Assembly: GCF_963678635.1 (NCBI RefSeq)
Contig: NC_087068.1
Location: 15,756,027 to 15,813,871 of the forward strand
Direction: 5' to 3'
DNA: 57,845 bases
From: Symsagittifera roscoffensis
Taxonomy: Eukaryota; Xenacoelomorpha; Acoela; Convolutidae
How positions within the stretch are numbered: position 1 is the stretch's first letter; the number at the start of each line of letters is the position of its first letter. Below are positions 26,136-36,731 of the stretch, piece by piece. The notes under the pieces were generated by a model. That model searched no databases and was not told where the DNA came from. It saw only the letters and a list, made by a program, of their open reading frames with translations. The position numbers and the translations under genes were made by a program.

Positions 26136-26381
26136 TTGTCTGCAGTCAATGGTTACGAAAAATGTTTTAAAATTTTAACAGAAAAGATCAGTTTTCAAGT
26201 TTTCACAAAAATTTGTCGATGGAAGCATCAAAAAACAAGTCCAATTGGAGACAGCATGGAGTCCAAAGTGTTTGATGAACTGTTGCTCGTAGAGATAAAA
26301 ATTATGATAACAAAATTATTAGAAAAAATTTATGGTTTATTGAGGAAAATCATTGATCGTGCAGACGAACAAGATCGATAG
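26136..26381 (+). other. 81-codon ORF kept open in both palindrome arms (right copy)
   Basis: Mirror copy of the ORF at 15275-15520, with the same length and about 10 residue differences. See that entry for the neutral-looking substitution pattern. Confidence 0.25.
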
Positions 26382-28637
26382 AAGAATGGTAGAAAATGAT
26401 ATGCGGCTGGTAAAGCTGAAGACGGTAAGCAAGCAAAGTCTCAGTGACAGGTACTGTACATTTGAAGGATGATTGATCAATCTCTAAAAACCACAAATTC
26501 TCAATGGTTTTCATTTGAAAAATCATAATTTTGAATCAAACTTATAAACCCACAGAAGTGAAGCAATTGTGTAATCAGACAAACAGTCAGTATCATTTTT
26601 TTAAAATCAAGATTTATTGGGTCGATGGAGCTTTTTATGAAATAGCTCAAAATGCGTACGCTTTTTGTCTTTGAAATAAATAGCAAGTCTTTCTGCATTG
26701 AGGCTTAAAATTTTAATTCCTCAAAGTCAAAAGTTCTAACAAATTTTTTATTGGCAAACTAAACATATCTTTGTTAGTCGTTCCAGCTTGAGAAAATACA
26801 ACAGAAATTTGTATTGAAACTACAAAATGGCACTTAAGACATTTCGGAAACTGCTGTAGCCAAATTTGTGTGAAAGCATTGCTTAGTGTGAAACAGCTAT
26901 CATCCTGACGGAGTCCGAAGATTCAGGTAGAGTGTTGATGACAAGGCTTGATTTTTTATCTTACAATTTCAAACAACAAACAGTTTTTTGAAGATATGTC
27001 TTGTTAATAGAGAAGACAAATATCTACGCAAAAACGAGAAGAATTATCATGATGCGAACTGTTTTCATCCTGCTAGTGATCAGAACGTGAATGTGAAAGC
27101 TTGGATCACCTCAGACATATATTGAAAGTAAGGTTGAACTCTTGATAACGCATTTAGTTGTTGATGAGTAATCAAATATTTTGGTCAAAAAGCCACCGTA
27201 TTAAGAGAGGCAATAGCGTAATCATGGAAACATTCAAAAGATCAGATTTATAGTAAAAAACTCAAAATTTATTTTGTTGAGCAGAGGGTAAATCAATGAT
27301 AATAACTGATAGCGCTTCAATATTTTGAATAGAAAGCTATAGCTAAAATCAATTTGAACTTAATTAGAAGATACTGAGAACAGTTGACCAGATTGTAGTA
27401 TCAAATTAAAAAGTTATTTAATTGCATATTCTTCTAATGGAAAAATCAAAAAATTTGGATGGTCAAATTATAACTCCGAATTCACATCAAATTTTGAGTT
27501 TGTGTCCATAACTTGCCTTAGTTTGTGTTCAGTCTTTCCCGACTGAGTTTGCTCTAATTTGAATAACTGCTCTCCTTAAAAGTCGCAAATAAGTTTTCAC
27601 CTGCTTTATTCGATGGTCACTCTGTTCTGTCGTATATATTGGCACACAAAGAACAGTTTTCCCCCAGTTTCTAGGTCCGCTTTGATGAATATTTTTAAAA
27701 TATATGTTAGCACAATCAAGTTAAAAGGAAATGCTAAACGTTTTCTAGAAGCCCCGAAAATTGTTTCCTCTTCATTATAAAAAGTGATATATGCAAGTCT
27801 TAGAAATGGCTGCAGCAAAATTAATGAGCACTTTTGGCTTTGATCAGTGTTCTCGTTTTTCAAGATATTTAGCCACTTCAACTTGTTAGCTCTTTCAACC
27901 TTTCTATAAAATCAACGCTTTTGTCACAGATTTCAGACGTTTTTTCAGTCTCCTGTAGACACGGAAAATGGAAAAGTCGAAATTTTCAAGCCAATTTCAT
28001 AATTTTAGAGTTTTCAGTGTTTCGTAATTTTTCTTTCTTTTTTACCTTCATTTGTCTTAAAGTGATTTTTCATTCTTATTTTGGTCAAATTGATCATAAA
28101 TTTTTGCCTAAATAGAGGTGGCGGCTGCCGCACTTGACAAACTTTCATTCTTCGAGATTCAGCGATTAAACATGCATTTTTGAAGGAAATCGTTCACCGC
28201 AGCCAACAGTTAAGCTACGCTGCCAAAATTTTGTTCTTTCCTATATACCATATAGTTTGGTTGCATTAGGTTCGATTGGTTGCATAAAATAGGTATATAA
28301 CGTCATTTTACATGTAAACAAGCCAATACCACCAAACTTTAGAAGGGAAAACATGCACCAACCAAAACCTAATTCCATTCCCCGTTTCCATAAAGTGGCT
28401 GAAAAATTACCAATTTTAACCCCCCTTAAAACATATGTGCCCGAAAAAGTAGGAGCTTTAAACCCTTTGGGGGTTAAAAGTGGCCAGTAATTTTCTCGGA
28501 TAGTCAAAAGTGATAAATTAGATATTCGGATAGTATCAGGCTCAAACATGTCCTTTTTCCGAGCGTCAAGAATGATTTTTGATATTTGGGGCAAAGTATG
28601 GGTTTTCTATGGCTCACATGATCCATTAACATACTAC

Positions 28638-30222
28638 TGTACATCCTTTATTTCCCTTTCTCCTAATTCTGACTTGTGTTCGGTGTAAAAACCCATCAAC
28701 GTAGAAAAACTTCTACTGATTCTGATTGCTTGAAATTTGTCCATTATTCGGTCTTTCCATCATGAGAAAATAGCACCCACTAAAATAACGTTGCTTCAAT
28801 TTGATTGGCTAGATGAAATAAACCAATCAAATTCCAGAACTATGACAAAACATTTTTTCAAAACATTCAATTATTTTTTAAATAAACCGAATTAGCCAAA
28901 AAAAGTATATTGTTTGGTAAAACATTCAATCTTATTTCAAATAAGCTGCAGTGTTTTACCCAGACAAGAAAATAATCAACGAAATTGAGCTCCGAGAAAA
29001 AATGACCAACTTGCAATCCATCTGCTCAAAATTGGGCCTTGTTGGAAAACGACTGAAGAATAAATTGTCCGAATTTGTATTAAGCAAACCAATCAGTGCA
29101 ATCAATGTTTTGTTCTCTGCAATTATACGTTGAAGTTTACAAATCGCAAAAATTAAAAAGTTGGGCAGAATCAGTAAAAGGACCCCTACTTTGCGCCTGA
29201 ATTTCGCAAAACGGATCAACCGAGTAGGATTAGCCGTACAATCCCCCCTAAGTTTTGTAAAGTAGAATGTCCTCCCCAAGCATGCACGTAACTTTGATAA
29301 TTAGCTCATAATTATTCGTATGAGATTTTTCATCCAATTCGTATTTTATTAGGCCATAACATCAGTTAAATCGACGTTTTTATTGTGTTTTGACTATTAA
29401 ATCTGTTAAGCAAGGTGATTTAACATTCTTCTAAATATTATCTTTCAAATTGTTTCCCCGTGAATTGATTTGCGGGGAAATTGTACGGTTGATCCTGCAA
29501 AACAAATTGCACCATGTTAATTATGTAAAACTCAAAGCAACTTTTATTTAACGATTTTGTGCCTAATGTCAACTCAACTTGAGAAAAATCCGTTTAATAT
29601 TCCAAATTTGATTGATCGTTTTGTTCGGGTAGTTCAAATCAGCTCTTAACCCCCCCTCATCCGCTCGAGCAATTTATAGATTCAAAAAATGAGATAAGGT
29701 AGATAAAAAAAACTGATGGTCACATTGTATGCTAGCTTGAAATACTATAATGGAAAAGTTCTGAGTCACTTTTATCCAGAAAAATTCTATTTAACTTTTT
29801 GTATGCTCATCAAATTTATTATCTAAAGAAAAAACTGTCCGAAAAATTGGTTCCTTAAGAAATACTTCCAGTTTGAAGTTTAACAGTTCGTTCACTAAGA
29901 GAATTTGAGTGATTTAAATAAATCGTTTAACCTTGATTTTTGGATGGTCTTAGCACAAAATGACAATAAAAAGGAGTAAATGCACGATTTTATTAAAACT
30001 GTTCGGTAGAAACAAGCTGCAATTTAGCCTTTGAGGCCCTTGAAGTCAATTTTTGCCCCTCATATCCGGAGGTAATTGCCAATTTATAATAATGTTTTGC
30101 GAGTAGCAACCATATTATGTTATTAACAACCGTACAAAAAATCCATTAATCTAGTTCTCTTTAACCTGTCAATGAAAAAATTTAACTGAGCCTCTCATCT
30201 CTTCAATCGTTTCCTGTTGCAA
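28638..30222. other. Intergenic; probable 3' flank of the TRPC-like gene
   Basis: No coding region recognised. On the minus strand an AATAAA (plus-strand 'tttatt' near 29992) lies about 230 bp beyond the proposed channel-gene stop codon and could be its polyadenylation signal. Small frames at 28951-29279 look random. Confidence 0.35.
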
Positions 30223-30289
30223 TCATGAGTCATCGATATCAGTCTGGGAAGTGGAGGAGTAAAGAGGAGACCCGGTTGAGAGTGCATTC
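30223..30289 (-). CDS. TRPC-like gene, proposed terminal exon
   Basis: A strong acceptor ('ttttttttgctttcag') precedes a 67-bp exon that ends in TGA and encodes a short S/T-rich, acidic C-terminus ending 'TDIDDS'. The preceding coiled-coil exon ends two bases into a codon, and this exon supplies the third base and stays open to the stop. The assignment rests on splice-site quality and phase only, with no homology support. Confidence 0.5.
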
Positions 30290-33036
30290 CTGAAAGCAAA
30301 AAAAATGCGGTTGGATGGGTCCAGTATCATCCACCTCTTGAAGGTGGGATTGTCTGCGGCAAAATGGATGACATTACTCCTCCATCATGGTTAGTCCTGC
30401 ATTGAATAAAACCGGGGCAAAAAAAACTATAATAAAGAGTTTGTGAAGGCTGCTACATCGTTTAACTTCTAGTATAAACTTATTTTTAGTCTCAGTTTTT
30501 AAGAAAATGCCAGAACACGTAAGCTTAGGGTAATTTTTGTCCCAATTTTTGTAGAAAATAACCGAATCAATGTGCTTGGTAGAATTTTTCAACCATTTTT
30601 TTACCAAACAAAAAATTTTTTAAAGCCAAATGAAGATATAGATTCCAAGCGTTTAATGTTAAAAATTTCTTTTTTACGTGCACTCAAAATTGTTCCAAGT
30701 GTAAGTGAGGCATAAAAAGGATTGATCACATTAATATGCTATGCGTCTCACATTTTAATTTTTATTATTTGAGTTGGCAGTCGAAACTTTTCAGTCTATC
30801 AAAATCTCGTTTGCCAAAAACTATTTGTGACCAGTTAAAGGCCAGTTGGAGCATTCAGGTTTTGCCCTGATATAAAAGCGCTCTTGTTTTATGCGCACCA
30901 ATTTCGATTTTTTTGTAATTAACCGCTTTTGACAAAATTGTTTGATACCATATGAAGAATATTGTTGTCTTGAGCTCAAAGTCAAAAACTTACTTCACCT
31001 GTGAACATTTTCCGTGAAAATATAAGAGTTATAAAACTGATTTTGATCAACTTTAAAAAAATGCCGTTAGAAGGTAGCGTTTGCGGTGAATGAAAATTTA
31101 CAAGACTTCTACAAACACGTAGCCGTAACGCATTATGTAAATTAAACTATTCAAAAAATAATTGAGGTAACTTAATATTGCCCTAAAGTTTGTTACTAGA
31201 TAAGAAACATATCACACTGTACAAACTAGGGGGGAAAATTTAACAAACTTGTAAAAATTTTCAAGAAACGGTTTTTATTAATTATGCCCTAAAAAGCAGT
31301 CAGGACAATGCATAGGCCGTGATAGCCGTGATAGCCGTGATACAAGAAATGTTTAACACAGAGGCGAAGCTGAGCATCGCACCACTTGCGATACAAAAAT
31401 TATAAGATGAGAGCACCATGACGATGAAAAGTAAGAAAAAAGAACTTCAAACTATGTTAAAATTGAAGAAGGAAAAACGAGGGAAAAAATTGAAAGCAAA
31501 AAAAAGCATTTTCTTTGTATTTAAATTAACTTAAACTTTTCAAAGAGGTCTTAGTGGAGTTGAATTATGGCTTTCAAAAAAATGGTGCCAGAGTCTTATT
31601 GATTTCAAAACCACTACCGGATTTTTTAAGGAAAAAAATCGGTTAATTAACTTACATCCAATAAGCTGAAACTTGTCAAAAAACATATGGAAAAAAATTT
31701 CTAGTAACGGCTTCATAAGATCCGAAAAATCATCAGTCGAAAATTAATGTCAACATTCTATAATTATATCTACAAAAAATTGTGTTTTAGATAAAGTATG
31801 AGTCGAAACAATTACTCGGTAGTTAAATTAAAGTTTTTATAAGATTGAGCATTTCAACGGCATAGCAGCATCATAAGTGATTAAACTGATTTTGTTACAT
31901 TAATTATTAACCCGGAAAAAAGCGATGTGTTCGATTGATAACTCTTGCTAATCGCAAACGGAATCAATTATAATATGTTCTGATAAAAATATGCGTGAAG
32001 AAAACAAAAAATAATATATTTTTTCAGCTCCATGTCTTTATAGTTTTAAAACAAAAGGAATATTTCCAATTTGTCAAAGGCTGTGAAAAATTTTTCTATA
32101 CTGACAATAGAAAAAAAAATCTTCCAAATTTTTTGTTTCGGTTGCCGCAATTATTCTGAAAGCAATAAAATTACTTCGAAAAAATATCTGTTGCATTCAC
32201 CCAAAAAATTAAATTTAAAAGGAATCCCAATGTCTAAGTGTTATGATCAACTTTCCTATGCTACTCCAAAAAAAACATAAAACAGTGATGTCAATTTGTA
32301 ACCTTATGCATCACAAAAAGATTTTTCATATCGTCTAATCACTATTAAAAACACTTTGTTTCATTATTTGAATTTGAATCATTGCTGTAACTGTCAAAAT
32401 TGCCTATTGTTTCTGAGTGAGGATTCTGATATGCAAAAAATAACGAAAAAAATCAATAACCAGCATTTTTGAGATAGAAAAGTATGTATAGCGCTTTTAT
32501 TTTGCATAAAACCTTATGACTATCATTTTTAGCTGCTAAATCACAGATTTTAGTTGTTTTCGAATATCTCCTTTAGTTTTCTTTTCAACAACAACCATGG
32601 ATACTAAACACCCGTAGGTTCAAACGACATTTGATTCCTCATTGGGGAGCGGTTGTGAAGTGGTTCCGTCTCTGCCTCTCAATCGAAAGGTCGGATGTTC
32701 GAGGCCCACCATGATTCGTGCTCGTTGCTTGAGGGTGAAGCAACATTACCCAGCCCAGAAAAAAAACCAAAAAATTTGCATGTAGTTCTTAAACAGGGGC
32801 ACAACAGCGGCATGCAGCTCCTGTGTTGGTCTTTTCCCCCAAAAAAATGACATTAAAGTGCAACGTATTTAGTAAAGTGCAAAATGACATTACAGTGCAA
32901 TGCCATAAAAAAACATCATTTAATCTCATTTTTAAGAAGAATATGTAACCAGAACTTCAGTTTAGGAGAGGACAAAAAATGACATTAAAGTGCAACTAAC
33001 TGAGTTAAAAGTTTAATTTTTGCGAGCAATAAATAC
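30290..33036. other. Proposed 2.7-kb intron of the TRPC-like gene
   Basis: Non-coding AT-rich sequence between the two proposed last exons. It holds a tRNA-derived SINE-like element (about 32637-32850) and a short triple repeat 'gatagccgt' near 31320. Confidence 0.4.
32637..32850 (+). mobile_element. tRNA-derived SINE-like element
   Basis: The head resembles a tRNA: an A-box-like 'ttgtgaagtgg' (about 32653-32663), an anticodon-arm-like 'cctctcaatcgaaagg' and a B-box-like 'gttcgaggc' (32697-32705). The tail contains A-rich and T-rich runs. The acceptor stem does not close, so this is not a functional tRNA gene. No target duplication was identified. Confidence 0.5.
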
Positions 33037-33878
33037 CTGTATAATGTTGACCATTTCTCTAATGCCGTTTGCTGCTTTTTCTCGATCTCATTCAGCATTG
33101 TTTCTACCTTTTCTAGAAAGATCTGTAGTTCTTCTTTCGCGGTCACTTCACAAACATGAACTAATTCTTCGTGTTGACATGACTCTCTATTTATCATACT
33201 TTCAAAATAACCCTTAACATCACACGTCAATTGTTGCAATTGTTCCATTTGTTCATTCAACTGAATTTCTTCATTCTTGAATATTTTGGAGAAATTTTTG
33301 ACGAGAAAATCTTTGAAATCAGTGTTTGCAAGTTTAAACGAATCGTCCAGAGGATTTTCCAGGAACGTTTTGACTTCATTAGAAAATCTCAATTTACAGC
33401 CATCTAAAATTTTTTCAAACTCAGTGGAATAATTCTGAAGAGATCTTTTAGTTTCCTTCTCGTGATGACCGATTAAGTTTCGCAAGTCATCCACCAAATG
33501 TTCCTGGCGCTGCGAAAAATCAACAATTTGCGCGCCTTGAAAGTTTTTGTTCGCTTTTATTTTGTTCATATTACGCGTCATCAAATTTTTCAGCTCAGAA
33601 GCATGAACATAATTTTGGTTCTGCGATTTCAAAACTTCGCTTTTTAGGTCATTTTGTTCGACCGAGAATAATTTGAAAGATTGCTTCTGTTCAAAGTCCA
33701 AAAGCTTCAGTTTACTTGAAACGTCTTTTTTACTCTGAAGAAGAGACTCTTTGAAATCGCTCTTAAGAATCTTTTCCATCCGAGTTTTCCGATCGTTTGA
33801 ATTTTGAATGGTTGCTTCGAGATGTTTCGTCAAATTATGAAACAGATCGGATTGGTTGGCTGCAAGTTCCTCAATTTC
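33037..33878 (-). CDS. TRPC-like gene, long coiled-coil exon
   Basis: A single 842-bp open exon encoding about 280 residues almost entirely of K/E/Q/L-rich helix with repeated heptads ('LKLLDFEQKQSFKLF', 'NEQMEQLQQL', 'EKVETMLNEIEKKQQ'), so a coiled coil. The acceptor 'ttattgtatag' joins in phase 0 to the preceding exon. The donor after 'acattatacag' (33036-33037) leaves two bases. If that donor were not used, the frame would end at 32985. No specific family is recognisable. A kinesin-like stalk or another separate coiled-coil gene is the main alternative to being the channel's tail. Confidence 0.65.
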
Positions 33879-34119
33879 CTATACAATAAATTATGTGAAG
33901 TTTTTGATAATATAAATTTTCGACGAATTTCTAATTTTAAGCGATAAATAGCTGGCTCGAACAATTTATTTTGATTTATTTTCAAAATTTGCTCTAACAA
34001 GTTATAGTAAAGCTTTAGAAACATAAAATTTGAAGAAAAAAAAACATTCTTTATAAAATTTTAACAAGATAAAAATAGTATAGTTTTGGGTTATATAATA
34101 AAAAGGTCCCAGAGATTAC

Positions 34120-34250
34120 CTGTGATTGCTTCTCGTGTATCTCTCCCGCCATTAACTTCAACCCAGACAGCTTCGCCGAATTCTTCTCGTGATTATCCTG
34201 TGCTAGTCGAATGGCCTCGATCACTTTTATTTGACCTTGACCCAATCTGC
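34120..34250 (-). CDS. TRPC-like gene, exon linking the channel to the coiled coil
   Basis: A 131-bp exon with acceptor 'gttatag' and donor 'cacag|gtaatc'. It encodes a basic/helical stretch including 'IKVIEAIRLAQDNHEK'. Its start phase fits the donor of the exon at 50159-50335, and its end phase fits the next exon. The join to 50159 would skip the whole retroelement. The small distance without the retroelement (about 500 bp) makes one gene plausible, but the phase match alone is weak evidence. Confidence 0.5.
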
Positions 34251-34360
34251 CTATAACGCCACAATTCTTCTTTTAAAATTTCCATTTCTAACTTTTTAGG
34301 AAATGAACGATGAAGAAGTATTTTTTGTTATTAAACGTAATTTCGGACTTCTCGGACAAA

Positions 34361-34512
34361 TTTTGAAATAAACATGCTTTGGATAAGTTAGTCATTTGTC
34401 TTTATCTGAGCCTTAAAATGCTGTTATTAGAATAAATTTTGAAATAAACATGTTTTGGATAAGTTAGTCATTTGTCTTTATCTGAGCCTTAAAATGCTGT
34501 TATTAGAATAAA
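34361..34512. repeat. Two 76-bp tandem repeats next to the retroelement
   Basis: Two almost identical 76-bp units starting 'ttttgaaataaacatg' at 34361 and 34437, with the beginning of a third at 34513. They end 8 bp before the target-site duplication of the retroelement and are host sequence. Confidence 0.9.
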
Positions 34513-34520
34513 TTTTGAGT

Positions 34521-34524
34521 GAAG
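34521..34524. repeat. Target-site duplication GAAG, left copy
   Basis: The GAAG before the left LTR matches the GAAG right after the other LTR at 49925-49928. A 4-bp duplication is usual for one group of Ty3/gypsy integrases and confirms the element's ends. Confidence 0.85.
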
Positions 34525-34631
34525 TATTACGCTAGCAACACTATGTGCGCCGGACAAAACGCTTGCTAGGAATAAAGGGCCCTTTCTACTTTCTATCTTA
34601 GAAAGTAAATCTAAAATTCGCTGAGAAATAT

Positions 34632-34637
34632 TTTATT
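34632..34637 (-). terminator. Probable LTR polyadenylation signal
   Basis: AATAAA on the element's sense strand in the 3' LTR, about 190 bp after the TATA box. Another AATAAA at about 34687-34692 is possible. Because the element is in the same orientation as the host gene, this signal could also terminate host transcripts. Confidence 0.55.
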
Positions 34638-34825
34638 AAAAAAAGAAGTTAGTATGAATTTACAGCAAGTTGCCTTTTGACTCAATATTTATTTTTTACG
34701 GTGAGATTGGAGATATTTTTCTCTGAGATTGAATATTATTTTAGAGAAGGGTTGGGGTGGTTGAGGAGAGTGGTGGTGGTGGTAGAAGAGAAGTTGTTGG
34801 AATGAATTCCCGTAGTTTTGAGCTT

Positions 34826-34834
34826 CTATTTATA
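34826..34834 (-). promoter_or_regulatory. LTR TATA box (3' LTR copy)
   Basis: TATAAATAG on the sense strand, the best core-promoter motif in the LTR. The functional copy is at 49595-49603 in the 5' LTR. Transcription would start about 25-30 bp further along. Confidence 0.6.
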
Positions 34835-34879
34835 CTCAGATGGGGAAATCACGCCACTTTTCGTATCAAATGAGAAGTT

Positions 34880-35010
34880 TCTTTTAACTTCGTATTCTTT
34901 ATTCGTACATTCGTATTTTACGAGAAGAAGGTTTCGTATGCTCGTACTTTACGAGAGGAATCGTTATTATTCGTATTGAATGAGAATAGTCGTTTCAATT
35001 CTCAATGCTT
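34880..35010. promoter_or_regulatory. U3 block of TCGTA/TACGA palindromes
   Basis: About ten short motifs of the type TCGTA or TACGA occur within 130 bp, several paired as inverted repeats such as 'tcgtattttacgagaag' and 'tcgtactttacgagagg'. They lie upstream of the TATA box, as expected for enhancer or transactivator sites. The same block is at about 49649-49779 in the other LTR. Confidence 0.45.
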
Positions 35011-35155
35011 AAAACGTTATACGAATTATTCCAATAGCATTTCCCTTCCTTTTGCAAGGGAATAAAAACATATTTCTTTGGTGGTGGCGGCGGCGTCACA
35101 TTTTGTGAACGCAATAAAATAATTCATGTTTCTGTTTCTATTTGAAATCAGAACA

Positions 35156-35169
35156 TATCCATCCTCCTA
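35156..35169 (-). promoter_or_regulatory. Polypurine tract
   Basis: On the sense strand 'aggaggatggata' immediately precedes the 3' LTR. This is the expected place and composition for the plus-strand DNA primer. Confidence 0.6.
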
Positions 35170-35746
35170 TTTGGAGAAGGAAAAAAAACTAAAACTTTCA
35201 TTATTATTACTTTCACTTGAATAGTGGGGTAATTGTTGATCGATCGAAGCTTTTTCTTTCAATCTCATATAGTTTTGTTGGTATTACGGGTAGCAGATGT
35301 TTTTGAACAAAAGCTTTTTCTTTCAATCTCATAAAGTTGGTTAGTAGTTTATTGGTATTACAGGTAGCAGATGTTTTTAATCAACTGATACTTTGAGTCA
35401 GGCTTGAATAAATAAATACATCAGTTACATTTATAAATCAAAATAGAGTTTACACAACCAAGGGATTTAACTATAAAATTAAATACATCAAAATTATCTG
35501 TTTCTCAAAAGTTTGAAGGTTAGTTTTATTCCTTAAACATTCTTTTTCCGAAGTCTCCTTTTCTTCCTGAAGTATGTGAAGTCTGTCCAAACGCGTAATA
35601 AGGGGAGGACTGGTTCATACAAAGGGAGTATTTTTTTGTGTTTTTTGTTTTTTATAAAAGTCAAAATTGTTAAAAGGAAATTTATAGCTATACTACATAG
35701 CTATATAAAGCGAAAGAATAAATGTTTAAATAAAAGGATAAATTTC

Positions 35747-35968
35747 TTACAATTTTCCTTCCAACCGGGCTATAAGTTGTTGATTTTTTGTTTTCAAATT
35801 GTGGATTTGCTTTTTCAGCTCCCGGATTTGGTGCGTTTCATGTATATGACTGCGCTGAATTTGCTCAGTATAGTCATCTAACTGGGGGGTTTGTAATTTT
35901 GCTGTCAGATATTTTGCTGGGACATAGATTTTTTGATATTCAAGAAGGGAATTAGTTATGGAATACAT
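35747..35968 (-). CDS. Small leucine-zipper-like accessory ORF
   Basis: 73 codons between the accessory exon and the 3' LTR. The last 30 residues ('IRELKKQIHNLKTKNQQL' and on) form a heptad pattern with an asparagine at a core position, as in dimeric leucine zippers. A Q/H-rich linker precedes it. A possible acceptor ('ttgttttaaattag', about 35990) lies upstream. Its phase does not fit the env-leader donor, so the ORF would need a non-coding leader exon. No homology recognised; it may be an accessory protein or chance. Confidence 0.4.
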   Translation of the reverse strand: MYSITNSLLEYQKIYVPAKYLTAKLQTPQLDDYTEQIQRSHIHETHQIRELKKQIHNLKTKNQQLIARLEGKL

Positions 35969-36064
35969 TTTTATATAGGGTGATAGGCTTCTAATTTAAA
36001 ACAATTGATTAATGGATTCAAAGCATAATTGAGATCCATATCGAAGCCGGGATTGCTGTTAGAA

Positions 36065-36499
36065 TTAATGTAATTTAGTGTTTATTTCAGTGGGGTGCAA
36101 GGGCTGTCGCCTAATGGTCATTGGACAATGAGAAGTTGATACCGGCGTATTTGCCGTTAGTATCTTATATGGTTTTACAATCTGGGTCCGTTTTTTAATT
36201 TTAGAATTCGAGGGAACCAGGGGTATTTTGAAATCAGGGGGTGCAATTTTTAGGGGTGGTGGCTGTGATGTTGTAGTTATTGGGACAGCTGAATTGGTTT
36301 GAAGTAGTGGCTCAACGAAGGATCGTGTTGAGGTCGGCTTTGCAGTTGGTGTTGTAGTAGTAGAAACAGTTGGTTGTTGAGTGAGTGCTGAAATCTGCGA
36401 GTCCAGTGGATCGGTTGGTGGCGGGAAGGAGAGGAGATCCTCGAAATCTCTCAAGTCGTCATCAAGTGTTGCGTCCATAGTTGAATCAGTTGGTATATC
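36065..36499 (-). CDS. Accessory acidic protein, exon 2, distal copy
   Basis: Same exon as 37826-38260, second copy of the tandem duplication. Its acceptor ('ttctactgttctag') and reading frame are unchanged, so either copy could be spliced to the env-leader exon in phase 0. The distal copy is probably redundant. Confidence 0.55.
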   Translation of the reverse strand, partial: DIPTDSTMDATLDDDLRDFEDLLSFPPPTDPLDSQISALTQQPTVSTTTTPTAKPTSTRSFVEPLLQTNSAVPITTTSQPPPLKIAPPDFKIPLVPSNSKIKKRTQIVKPYKILTANTPVSTSHCPMTIRRQPLHPTEINTKLH

Positions 36500-36731
36500 C
36501 TAGAACAGTAGAATTTTTTTATTAGACTGGGTTTGTTGGGTGATCCAAGTTTTGAGTTCTTCTCTCAAAACTTGTTAATTGGATGTGAGGATACATGCGA
36601 TCCTGGTTTATTTTATCAATTTCCTCTAAAAGAGGAGCTTGTATTTTTTGATCACAATCTTGTTCTATTTTTTCAGTTTGCTCATCTTGAGTGAAAATTG
36701 AGGTCACTATGGAAGTGAAAAGTATATTATA

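Larger units (their letters stand above)
20172..28637. repeat. Right arm of giant palindrome
   Basis: Inverted counterpart of 12993-20142, starting 29 bp after the left arm ends. It is longer because of about 1.9 kb (about 21570-23515) absent from the left arm. It contains the mirrored TGTA-rich tract (about 24060-25700). No convincing gene. Confidence 0.85.
34525..35155 (-). repeat. 3' LTR (631 bp)
   Basis: Identical to 49294-49924 except for two substitutions seen by eye (near 34569 and 34587). On the sense strand it starts TGTTC and ends AATA. U3 contains a palindrome-rich block of TCGTA/TACGA motifs, a TATA box (TATAAATAG, 34826-34834) and, about 200 bp further, AATAAA (34632-34637), suggesting an R region of roughly 34610-34800. 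Confidence 0.95.

Noticed and set aside
30302-30390. Additional coding exon just upstream of the terminal exon of the channel gene
   Set aside because: The frame is open through the acceptor, but the phase-consistent join from 33037 to 30289 does not need it, and no clear splice sites bound it.
32645-32715. Functional tRNA gene
   Set aside because: The boxes are present, but the acceptor and T stems do not pair, and the sequence continues into a SINE-like body.
35576-35881. Plus-strand ORF near the 3' LTR of the retroelement
   Set aside because: Shadow of the minus-strand zipper ORF and adjacent AT-rich sequence, with no independent support.
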